DNA from: Methylococcaceae bacterium UBA1147
Lineage (GTDB): Bacteria; Pseudomonadota; Gammaproteobacteria; Methylococcales; UBA1147
DNA length: 6,452 bases
Direction: 5' to 3'
NCBI GenBank assembly: GCA_002311315.1
Contig: DBZZ01000004.1
Span: 5,173 to 11,624 of the forward strand
The notes below the pieces were generated by a model. That model made no database searches. It was not told where the DNA came from and was given only the letters and a program-made list of their open reading frames with translations. Each line of letters begins with the position of its first letter. Positions within the stretch are counted from its first letter, which is position 1. Both the position numbers and the translations under genes were made by a program. Of this stretch, positions 1-5,306 are shown one piece after another.

Positions 1-393
1 TGGCTGATCATCTGGCCCAACCAGCAGATCGTGATCGCTTCTGCTAAACAGGTAGCCGCGGGCGGTGAAGCCATCGCCGAAGCAGCAACATCACTGGCAA
101 CGGCTGGCCTTGCCTCCAGAACCAACACCCTGTTTTCCATCCCGATGCTGTTCTTCATGGGTGCGTCCAGCCATTACGCGCACCCCGCTTCATCCATGAT
201 TGCGGATCTGACTGCCATTGTTGTGGTCCTCCTGATCCAATACAACGCGGCACGCAGCTCGCTGGACCGATTCGACGTGGTGAAAAAACTTCCTGCAGCT
301 GGCCAGATGGGTCCAATGGCCAGTGTAACCGGTGTCATTCATTGCGGGCTGGCCCTGACGGTCATCCTGTACCTCATCATCGACCTGTTCTAG
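1..393 (+). CDS. PuuD-type (urate oxidase N-terminal domain) membrane protein, 3' end only
   Basis: The frame is open from the first base, so the 5' end lies outside the window; 130 residues are visible. The GTG at 31 is an internal valine rather than a convincing start. Family recognition rests on WPNQQ (visible residues 5-9), SRTNT followed by SIPMLFFM (39-53), and a final membrane segment. This is the pattern of the urate oxidase N-terminal domain (PF06181/DUF989) found in PuuD. Three hydrophobic segments are seen at about 44-56, 67-80 and 110-129, so it is an inner-membrane protein. Full PuuD oxidises urate and carries a C-terminal cytochrome c domain. Here the protein stops right after the last membrane helix and has no CxxCH motif, so it is the short form. 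Urate oxidation should not be assumed; an electron-transfer or other membrane role is possible. The gene ends 18 bases before a strong terminator. Confidence 0.7.
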   Translation, partial: WLIIWPNQQIVIASAKQVAAGGEAIAEAATSLATAGLASRTNTLFSIPMLFFMGASSHYAHPASSMIADLTAIVVVLLIQYNAARSSLDRFDVVKKLPAAGQMGPMASVTGVIHCGLALTVILYLIIDLF

Positions 394-411
394 TCCCTTC
401 CATCTCGGCAC

Positions 412-442
412 AAAAAAGGGCTGCTGAAGCAGCCCTTTTTTT
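412..442. terminator. Bidirectional rho-independent terminator
   Basis: A GC-rich 7-bp stem (GGGCTGC at 418-424 with GCAGCCC at 429-435) closes a TGAA loop. It is flanked by six A on the left and seven T on the right. Read on either strand it gives a hairpin followed by a U tract. It can therefore end both the PuuD-type gene arriving from the left and the DUF2797 gene arriving from the right, whose stop is at 503-505. Confidence 0.93.
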
Positions 443-502
443 ATGCGTCGGGATCAATACCCGATGCAGAATATTCCCGATCGATGACAAAACTCTCCGA
501 CT

Positions 503-1333
503 TCAATTCTTCCTCAACTCAACGACGTAACCGCCATACTTGCGGATATTGATTACACCGCCATCAAAGATCAGGTACTGCCCCTTTATCCCCTGCAAGA
601 CGCCCGTAACCTTCGGGTTCTTGTCCAAATTGAAGGACTTCACCTTGAGCGGATATTCGATCACCGGAAAACGGATGTCCAACGCTTCGCTATCATCAAG
701 AATTTCAACAGCGTCCTCGCCAAAACGTTCGCGAAGGTCTTTGATCTGTTCCAGCGTCTGATCGAGCAAACGGTCTCGCCATTCCTTCAAGTCCACTGGA
801 TCGACCCGCCCCTTCAGCATCTTCTGCCAACTCGTCCTGTCGCTCACGTAGGCCTTTATGGCCACTTCCGCAAGACCGGCCTGAAAGCGAGATTGGACCT
901 TCAGGATGGGCAGGGCCTGGATCGCACCCTGATCGATCCACCGGGTAGGAATCTGTGTCTTCCGTGTGATCCCCACCTTGACCCCAGATCCGTTGGCCAG
1001 GTAGACAATGTGGTCCTGCATGCAGTGCGAAAGGGCCCATTCAGGTTCCCTGCAGGTCCCTTCATGGTAATGACACTGTTCCGGTTTCATGATGCACAGG
1101 TCGCACTGCGCCAACGACGAAAAACACCGGTAACAATATCCCTGGTTGAAACTCCTGCGGGTCTGTCGGCCGCAATGAATGCAGCTGATTTCACCCTTGA
1201 AGCTAAGGCTGAGCGACTCGCCCAGCAACGCATTGAGATCCAGTTCACAATCTCCGAACGAAAGCGAATAACGCACCGGATCGTCCAGTATGACCGTCAT
1301 CTTGCGAAGAGGTCCGCGTGATACAGTCATCAT
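503..1333 (-). CDS. DUF2797 domain protein (zinc-binding, GIY-YIG-like segment)
   Basis: This 276-residue protein of unknown function matches the DUF2797 family. The N-terminus has the typical 'GPLRKM' start of the family. It is followed by a cysteine-rich zinc-binding region with CxxC pairs at 51/54, 67/70 and 77/80 plus C87, H88, H90 and C94. Next comes a stretch resembling the core of the GIY-YIG nuclease fold: VYLANGSG (110-117), VGITR (120-124) and RW (131-132). The C-terminal half is alpha-helical and charged. It has no signal peptide or membrane helix, so it is probably cytoplasmic. The start is uncertain between two adjacent ATG codons (1333 or 1330), because no strong Shine-Dalgarno precedes either. 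It stands alone, with moaE 87 bases upstream on the same strand and a shared terminator downstream. Nucleic-acid binding is an inference from the two motifs, not shown. Confidence 0.85.
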   Translation of the reverse strand: MMTVSRGPLRKMTVILDDPVRYSLSFGDCELDLNALLGESLSLSFKGEISCIHCGRQTRRSFNQGYCYRCFSSLAQCDLCIMKPEQCHYHEGTCREPEWALSHCMQDHIVYLANGSGVKVGITRKTQIPTRWIDQGAIQALPILKVQSRFQAGLAEVAIKAYVSDRTSWQKMLKGRVDPVDLKEWRDRLLDQTLEQIKDLRERFGEDAVEILDDSEALDIRFPVIEYPLKVKSFNLDKNPKVTGVLQGIKGQYLIFDGGVINIRKYGGYVVELRKN

Positions 1334-1420
1334 GGTTTACTGCTGATCGAATTGAACAAGGCGAAACCCGGTGGCCGAAAAATGTCAGTGATCCAAAGGT
1401 CGTGAAACAAAAAACGCAAC

Positions 1421-1858
1421 CTACCCGACCGTATTTTTGTCTACCCAGCGGGCGCCTTGCTGCAGGTATTCCTTTTTCCAGAACGGTGCATTGGTTTTCA
1501 ATTCCTCCATGACCAAGCGGCAAGCATCAAACGCCGCCTTGCGGTGAACCGACCATACCGCAACGACCACGATTGGGTCATTGGCCCATAGGTCACCAAC
1601 CCGGTGAACCACCAGCACATCGAGAATCTCGAAACGGTCCACCGCTGCCGTCGTAATCTTCTCGAGTTGACGCTCGGTCATGCCCGGATAATGTTCCAGG
1701 GTCAACCGGGTCACTGCATCCCCTTCATTGAAATCGCGCATGGTCCCGACGAAACAGGCCGTAGCGCCGAACTGCCCGCGAAGATGCACAGAATCAGTCT
1801 GAAAGGCCGTTACCTCGGCCCAGGGATCGAGAGCCTCGGTCGTTATCCGGACTCTCAA
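1421..1858 (-). CDS. moaE: Molybdopterin synthase catalytic subunit MoaE
   Basis: MoaE binds cPMP and receives sulfur from the MoaD C-terminal thiocarboxylate, making the dithiolene of molybdopterin in the cytoplasm. The 145-residue length is normal. Family motifs are VGTMRD (37-42), LEHYPGMTE (54-62), HRVGDLW (85-91), VHRKAAF (104-110) and LKTNAPFWKKE (120-130). R41, H105, R106, K121 and K128 occupy the positions of the active-site residues of E. coli MoaE, and the seven-residue spacing of the two lysines (119/126 in E. coli) is kept. The start is TTG, overlapping the moaD stop as TTGA. A GGGGGT stretch lies 5 bases upstream, inside moaD, so translation is probably coupled to moaD. A start further in would lose conserved N-terminal sequence. 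Confidence 0.96.
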   Translation of the reverse strand: MRVRITTEALDPWAEVTAFQTDSVHLRGQFGATACFVGTMRDFNEGDAVTRLTLEHYPGMTERQLEKITTAAVDRFEILDVLVVHRVGDLWANDPIVVVAVWSVHRKAAFDACRLVMEELKTNAPFWKKEYLQQGARWVDKNTVG

Positions 1859-2094
1859 GGTTCACCCCCGGTAACCGGCGGAAAGAAGGCAACTTCATCA
1901 CCCTCCGCTACAGGGGTGTCGAGCTTCGCGTATTCCATGTTGACCGCGTAAAGCAACCTGCCGGTCAATACGCTGGCCCGGTCCACCTGCTGCAAAACAT
2001 CGCCCACCGTCGCCACCTGATCGGAAGAAACCATTGTCTCCGAATAACCGATCTGTTCTTTCAAGCTAGCGAAAAACCTGACCCGAATTGACAC
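1855..2094 (-). CDS. moaD: Molybdopterin synthase sulfur-carrier subunit MoaD, with a two-residue C-terminal extension
   Basis: A 79-residue ubiquitin-like sulfur carrier. Its terminal glycine is normally adenylated and thiocarboxylated by MoeB and a sulfurtransferase, then delivers sulfur inside MoaE. The N-terminal strand (IRVRFFASLKEQIG), the central VAEGDEVAFF and the tail PPVTGG are standard MoaD features. The oddity is that two further codons, Glu-Pro, follow the Gly-Gly before the stop. Canonical MoaD ends exactly at Gly-Gly. The start is GTG with GGAG on the minus strand at 2099-2102, 4 bases away. The gene overlaps moaE by 4 bases and is its operon partner; moaC lies divergently upstream. 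The identity is secure. Whether the tail is processed is unknown. Confidence 0.95.
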   Translation of the reverse strand: MSIRVRFFASLKEQIGYSETMVSSDQVATVGDVLQQVDRASVLTGRLLYAVNMEYAKLDTPVAEGDEVAFFPPVTGGEP

Positions 2095-2104
2095 GAAACT
2101 CCGC

Positions 2105-2118
2105 TTTCAACGTTGAAA
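2105..2118. promoter_or_regulatory. Perfect 14-bp palindrome just upstream of the moaD ribosome-binding site
   Basis: TTTCAACGTTGAAA is fully self-complementary and lies 2 bases beyond the GGAG ribosome-binding site of moaD (minus strand, 2099-2102). It could be an operator for a dimeric regulator or, in the mRNA, a small hairpin affecting initiation. The symmetry is seen; the function is inferred. It does not resemble the ModE site consensus as I remember it. Confidence 0.4.
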
Positions 2119-2296
2119 AAGAAAATGGCCCTGTTTCATCAGCCATGAACTATCCAAGAATAACACGGAACCCTCTACTCATTCAGCTCTGAAAAGCCTC
2201 TGGTATCTGACAAATTGTCCCGATTCAACGCCCGGCTTCGACGCCGGCAAACCTCCCTAGGTAGGCAACGTCAAGCATGGGTCCACAGGGAAAATC

Positions 2297-2305
2297 TGGT
2301 ATGAT
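2297..2305 (+). promoter_or_regulatory. Candidate sigma-70 extended -10 promoter for moaC
   Basis: TGG directly before TATGAT gives an extended -10 element (TGn plus a hexamer differing from TATAAT at one base). No good -35 hexamer is found 16-18 bases upstream, which extended -10 promoters tolerate. It would start transcription near 2312 and give moaC a leader of about 130 nt. It is the best promoter-like match I see in the gap, unconfirmed. Confidence 0.45.
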
Positions 2306-2374
2306 CGACGCACCTTGAAGGTGAGGCGAAAAAGCAACCCGCCCGTCCACTCCCGAAACTCTCTACGGGTGCTC

Positions 2375-2390
2375 TTCGGGGATCCCTGAA
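2375..2390. repeat. 16-bp near-perfect palindrome in the moaC leader
   Basis: TTCGGGGATCCCTGAA is symmetric around GGGATCCC, with one non-Watson-Crick pair (G2378/T2387, a G-U pair in RNA). It lies 55 bases before the moaC ATG and downstream of the candidate -10, so it could be an operator or part of a leader fold. With no loop bases it is a poor RNA hairpin as drawn, so a protein-binding site or chance are the likelier explanations. Confidence 0.3.
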
Positions 2391-2445
2391 TCTACCGGTA
2401 CAACTGGAAAACCGAAGCTTTGTTGCCGTAACAGGTCCAATCAAT

Positions 2446-2925
2446 ATGACCAAGCTAACTCATTTCAACCAGAACGGCGAAGCCCACATGGTCGATGTCG
2501 GCAGCAAAACACCGACACAGCGGGAAGCCCTCACCGAAGGCTTCATCCAGATGAAGCCGGAAACCCTGGAAATGGTGCTGCAGGGAAGTCACAAGAAAGG
2601 AGATGTTCTGGGTATTGCCCGGATAGCCGGCATCATGGCCAGCAAGAAAACCGCGGACCTGGTTCCCCTGTGTCACCCGATACCGATCACCCATGTCGAT
2701 ATCCGGCTCGAACCGGAGCCAGAAAATAAACGGATCCGTTGTGAAACCCGAGTCCGTACAATGGCTCCGACCGGGGTTGAAATGGAAGCACTGACAGCGA
2801 CCCAGGTAGCGCTACTGACAATTTATGACATGTGTAAGGCGATTGACCGTGGCATGCGGATCGAGGGCGTACAGTTACTCGAGAAATCAGGTGGCCAATC
2901 GGGCACTTGGGTAAGAGAACGTTAA
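2446..2925 (+). CDS. moaC: Cyclic pyranopterin monophosphate synthase MoaC
   Basis: MoaC converts 3',8-cyclo-7,8-dihydro-GTP, the product of MoaA, to cPMP, the second step of molybdenum cofactor synthesis in the cytoplasm. The 159-residue length is typical. Signature stretches are FNQNGEAHMVDVG (7-19), KGDVLGIARIAGIMASKKT (51-69), LCHPIP (75-80), GVEMEALTA (110-118), YDMCKAID (127-134) and LLEKSGGQSG near the C-terminus. K51, H77, E112, E114, D128 and K131 fall at the same numbers as key E. coli MoaC residues, so the enzyme looks intact. That exact numbering also supports the ATG at 2446, although the upstream Shine-Dalgarno (AGGT, about 10 bases away) is weak. moaA is not in the window; the next steps are made by the divergent moaD-moaE pair. 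Confidence 0.97.
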   Translation: MTKLTHFNQNGEAHMVDVGSKTPTQREALTEGFIQMKPETLEMVLQGSHKKGDVLGIARIAGIMASKKTADLVPLCHPIPITHVDIRLEPEPENKRIRCETRVRTMAPTGVEMEALTATQVALLTIYDMCKAIDRGMRIEGVQLLEKSGGQSGTWVRER

Positions 2926-3252
2926 GGCGTCGTTTTAATTGATCGTTTCGTTCTTTCTGCATGGATACCGCCACGCCCGTATAGCAATCTGTGACCTGGA
3001 ATCGCCAAGCATCACAAGCTCATTTATCCATCGTTTGCCAAAATGAGATAAATGATGGTATCCATCAGAGAACGCAATAACCACGGGTGGGCTCGCGTAA
3101 CCTGCAAGGGATGTACTGCCGAAACAAAAATTTTTTCATCCAAATCTGGTGCAGCGCCCAGGGCTCTTTCGCTTGAGTCAGACAGGGATAAAGACTGTTA
3201 AGATGAGTCGCGCAGAGGCAGAGCGGATCACATTGAGTGAACTACCGAATCG

Positions 3253-3273
3253 CTATCTAGAAGATAGTTCGCC
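3253..3273. repeat. Inverted repeat plus TTCGCC tail, copy 1
   Basis: CTATCT and AGATAG form a perfect 6-bp inverted repeat around AGA, followed by TTCGCC. A second copy at 5659-5679 matches at 19 of 21 positions, and the two differences (T/A here, G/C there) preserve one base pair of the symmetry. This copy overlaps the end of the ubiC-like frame. Confidence 0.4.
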
Positions 3274-3423
3274 CGACCGAACCTGAAACTCACCACCACT
3301 TGCCCGAATCGGTTGTACGGTACCGGAGCCGCGATCCAGAAGCCAATGACGCAGTACTTTGGGGAACTGACGGTTAAAACCGTGGGACAAAGACCAACAC
3401 TGGAGTGAAGAGGGTAACAACAA
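3253..3423 (-). pseudogene. ubiC: Remnant of chorismate lyase (ubiC), N-terminal part
   Basis: Chorismate lyase removes pyruvate from chorismate to give 4-hydroxybenzoate, the first committed step to ubiquinone. On the minus strand a 56-codon frame reads PKVLRHWLLDRGS at codons 21-33, then IRASGGEFQVR (39-49), and stops at TAG (3253-3255). This fits the UbiC N-terminal pattern (LRxWLLDxGSLT, then a short linker and FxVR), but LTRRL after GS has become GTVQP. An intact protein would be about 165-190 residues, so only about a third is present. A possible later piece in another frame is RALGAAPDLDEKIF (3126-3167), reminiscent of the family's LGxxPLGExLF; that match is weak. Divergent placement beside a rubredoxin reductase fits the ubiC-rubA-rubB neighbourhood of P. 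putida-like genomes. The call rests on motif reading only. Confidence 0.5.
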
Positions 3424-3494
3424 ACGTTAAATCCAGCTTAACAATAAAGAGCCATTTTAACCGAAAGCGCGCGCGTTCCTGGCTTTTATTCAAG

Positions 3495-3522
3495 TTCAAC
3501 AATTGGCATTAGCCTATACAAT
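3495..3522 (+). promoter_or_regulatory. Candidate promoter of the rubredoxin reductase gene
   Basis: TACAAT at 3517-3522 is a fair -10 hexamer. A weak -35 candidate, TTCAAC at 3495-3500, lies 16 bases upstream. Transcription would start around 3529, leaving a short leader containing the AGGAG ribosome-binding site at 3545-3549. The -10 is reasonable; the -35 matches the consensus at only three of six bases. Confidence 0.35.
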
Positions 3523-3544
3523 AGCCGTTTTTGTTATTTCCTGT

Positions 3545-3549
3545 AGGAG
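3545..3549 (+). promoter_or_regulatory. Ribosome-binding site that fixes the rubredoxin reductase start
   Basis: AGGAG sits 8 bases before the GTG at 3558. A TTG in the same frame at 3531 lies upstream of this site and has none of its own. The GTG start also gives an N-terminus where the FAD-binding strand begins after a few residues, as in Pseudomonas rubredoxin reductases. Confidence 0.8.
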
Positions 3550-3557
3550 TCAATAAC

Positions 3558-4715
3558 GTGCCGGACCAAGCCCCTATTATTATCATTGGTACCGGCTTGG
3601 CCGGCTATAACCTGGGTAAGGAATTTCGCAAGATCGATCGCGAAACACCTTTGGTGTATATCACGGCAGACGATGGTCGTAGTTATTCCAAGCCCATGTT
3701 GTCGACCGGCTTTACCAAAGAAAAATCTGCTGACGACCTAGCCATGGCGGATGCCGATACCATGGCACAGCAACTCAAAGCGTCGGTACGCACCATGACG
3801 CAAGTGACGGCCATTGACGCAGTGAAGCAGGAAATCGCGATTGGCAACGAGAACATAGCTTACAGCAAACTGGTACTGGCGGTGGGAGCCAAATGCATTG
3901 AAGCCTCCCTGCAAGGTAACGCTGTTGAAGACGTTTACTCCATCAATGACTTGATGGAGTACGCCAGATTCCGGCAAGCGATCGAAGAAAAAAAGAAAAT
4001 TTTCATTATCGGTGCGGGTTTAATTGGCTGTGAATATGCCAATGACCTGAGCAACGGAGGTTATGACGTGGAATCTGTTGAGCCGCTGTCTACGGTTTTG
4101 GCAACTTTATTGCCGGAAGCCGCTTCGCACGCTGTACAAAGCGCTCTGGAAACAGAAAAAAACGTAAAGTTTCACTTTAATACAGTTGCTAAGGCGGTAA
4201 ATAAAAGAGACGACGGATACGAGATTACCCTGGCTGATGGTCAGAAAAAACAAGCGGATGCGGTGCTTTCCGCGATTGGTGTCCGGGCGAATACTGCTCT
4301 GGCAGAAACTGCGGGCTTGACCTTGAACCGCGGCATTGTGGCGAACCGTCAATTGCAAACCAGTGACCCGAATATCTATGCTCTGGGTGACTGCGCTGAG
4401 GTAGACGGTCAGCTGCTTTATTATGTGATGCCTTTGATGACCTGTGCACGGACACTGGCGAAAACCCTTTCTGGTACGCCGACACCAGTGGCTTATGGCC
4501 CGATGCCTGTAGCGGTCAAAGTACCAGTTTGTCCTGTTCAGGTATCTCCTGCGCCACGTGACGTGGAAGGAAACTGGGAAATTGAGCAAGATGGCCATAG
4601 CGTAAAAGCGCTATTTCGCGATAAAAGCGGCCAGCTGCGTGGTTTTGCACTCACCGGTGAGAGGGTCAGTGAAAAAATGGCACTGCAAAAAGAATTACCC
4701 CCCATCCTGGCTTAA
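3558..4715 (+). CDS. rubB: Rubredoxin-NAD(+) reductase (FAD-dependent)
   Basis: This flavoprotein passes electrons from NADH through FAD to rubredoxin, which serves alkane hydroxylases or oxygen and oxidative-stress defence in related bacteria. From the GTG start it has 385 residues, about the length of the P. aeruginosa enzyme. Domains: FAD-binding GTGLAG (11-16); the family stretch ITADDGRSYSKPMLSTGF (35-52); NAD-binding GAGLIG (152-157) with a glutamate at the end of the following strand (about 175), consistent with NADH; and the second FAD motif IYALGDCAE (273-281), followed by YVMPLM and AYGPMP. No membrane segment is present, so it is cytoplasmic. No rubredoxin gene adjoins it; the partner must be elsewhere. 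The ubiC-like remnant lies divergently upstream. The 131 bases after the stop hold only a 6-bp inverted repeat (CGAACC/GGTTCG, 4781-4804) and no clear terminator. Confidence 0.93.
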   Translation: MPDQAPIIIIGTGLAGYNLGKEFRKIDRETPLVYITADDGRSYSKPMLSTGFTKEKSADDLAMADADTMAQQLKASVRTMTQVTAIDAVKQEIAIGNENIAYSKLVLAVGAKCIEASLQGNAVEDVYSINDLMEYARFRQAIEEKKKIFIIGAGLIGCEYANDLSNGGYDVESVEPLSTVLATLLPEAASHAVQSALETEKNVKFHFNTVAKAVNKRDDGYEITLADGQKKQADAVLSAIGVRANTALAETAGLTLNRGIVANRQLQTSDPNIYALGDCAEVDGQLLYYVMPLMTCARTLAKTLSGTPTPVAYGPMPVAVKVPVCPVQVSPAPRDVEGNWEIEQDGHSVKALFRDKSGQLRGFALTGERVSEKMALQKELPPILA

Positions 4716-4846
4716 AACCTGGCCCCTGATCTAATTTAGCGGGAAGAAAACCATGATACGCAAAGGTGAACGGGCTGAAACGAACCCTATCAGCTACCGG
4801 TTCGTCCCACGATACCAGCCTTCAGCGTTCAAAACGCGGAGGACAA

Positions 4847-5287
4847 CTACTTGAACGTCCAGGCATCGTTGACCAGGAAATTGATGACCGACGACAGAAC
4901 AATGGCCAACAAGTTGGCAAACAGGTAGTACCAGTGGGCCGCAAGCAATTTGGTCAGAAAAAACTGAACGGCAATCGCGATCCAGCAAGCCACGAAATAC
5001 TGGGCCAGTTGCAGAAAGTATTTTCTCTGGATTTTTTCCTTGCGATCCGCCCAAGTCCAGATCCTATTCAGCGAGAAATTGCTAATGGTGGCGAAAAAGA
5101 TCGCCAGCGACAGCGAGAAATTCAGCCGGGCGTCGACGGAGTCCACCATCCGGAAGATATATTCCTGCCCCAAGTAAAGGACCGTCAGATTCACCAGAAC
5201 TCCGGAAAGCCCGACCGAGCCGAACTTGAGAAAACGATGTTGGCGAACCCACCGGATCGATGGATGCTGCAAAATATCTTGAATCAT
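4847..5287 (-). CDS. GtrA family membrane protein
   Basis: A 146-residue inner-membrane protein with four predicted helices (about 20-40, 56-72, 93-113, 120-138). Two copies of the family motif are visible: NFSLNRIWTW (70-79) and NFLVNDAWTF (136-145), at the ends of helices 2 and 4. KFGSVGLSGVLVN (21-33) is the usual start of the first helix. GtrA-type proteins are thought to move undecaprenyl-phosphate-linked sugars across the membrane, or to assist glycosyltransferases of surface polysaccharides. The ATG at 5287 has AGGA 7 bases upstream. It starts 19 bases after the stop of the family 9 glycosyltransferase, so the two are probably co-transcribed. A longer plus-strand frame runs across this gene but resembles nothing known. 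The family call is secure; the exact substrate is unknown. Confidence 0.92.
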   Translation of the reverse strand: MIQDILQHPSIRWVRQHRFLKFGSVGLSGVLVNLTVLYLGQEYIFRMVDSVDARLNFSLSLAIFFATISNFSLNRIWTWADRKEKIQRKYFLQLAQYFVACWIAIAVQFFLTKLLAAHWYYLFANLLAIVLSSVINFLVNDAWTFK

Positions 5288-5306
5288 CCGCAGTTCCTAT
5301 CCTCGA

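Larger units (their letters stand above)
2095..2445. other. Divergent moaD-moaC regulatory gap
   Basis: These 351 bases between divergent moaD and moaC have no credible gene. A 60-codon minus-strand frame here (2271-2453) has no recognisable product. The region holds several symmetric elements: TTTCAACGTTGAAA at 2105-2118, GACAAATTGTC at 2209-2219, a CCGGC/GCCGG hairpin with a TTCGAC loop at 2232-2247, an imperfect 14-bp palindrome at 2252-2265, a CACC/GGTG hairpin at 2311-2323, and a 16-bp palindrome at 2375-2390. I could not match it to the conserved Moco riboswitch motif by eye on either strand. Confidence 0.6.
2926..3557. other. Long gap without an intact gene; decayed sequence
   Basis: About 630 bases separate moaC from the rubredoxin reductase start. 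The right half contains, on the minus strand, a remnant resembling the beginning of ubiC (3253-3423) and the reductase promoter region. The left half has a stop-free minus-strand frame of 66 codons (2935-3135) with no good start and no family I recognise. It also holds an imperfect hairpin (CCATCGTTT 3028-3036 with AAATGATGG 3050-3058) and an A/T-rich tract at 3122-3137. No tRNA, known ncRNA, insertion-sequence end or clear terminator for moaC is evident. Gene decay with accumulated frameshifts is the simplest reading. Confidence 0.6.

Noticed and set aside
893..1321. Plus-strand open frame of 142 codons opposite the DUF2797 gene
   Set aside because: The minus strand shows conserved cysteine pairs and the DUF2797 pattern; the plus-strand product looks like noise.
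2306..2445. Moco riboswitch upstream of moaC
   Set aside because: Short hairpins are present, but I could not line up the conserved core of the motif by eye; a covariance-model scan would decide.
2961..3065. Nine-base inverted pair ATGGATACC (2961-2969) and GGTATCCAT (3057-3065) as ends of a small mobile element
   Set aside because: The repeats are short, there is no target-site duplication, and nothing between them resembles a transposase or a known miniature element.
3240..3275. Hairpin at the inverted repeat as a transcription terminator
   Set aside because: No U tract follows the stem on either strand, and it lies far from the end of any intact gene.
3531..3557. Upstream TTG start for the rubredoxin reductase
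   Set aside because: The AGGAG site at 3545-3549 lies downstream of this TTG and is well spaced for the GTG at 3558, which also matches the family N-terminus.
4107..4598. Minus-strand open frame of 163 codons inside the rubredoxin reductase
   Set aside because: It is antisense to a protein with intact FAD and NAD motifs, and its translation has no family features.
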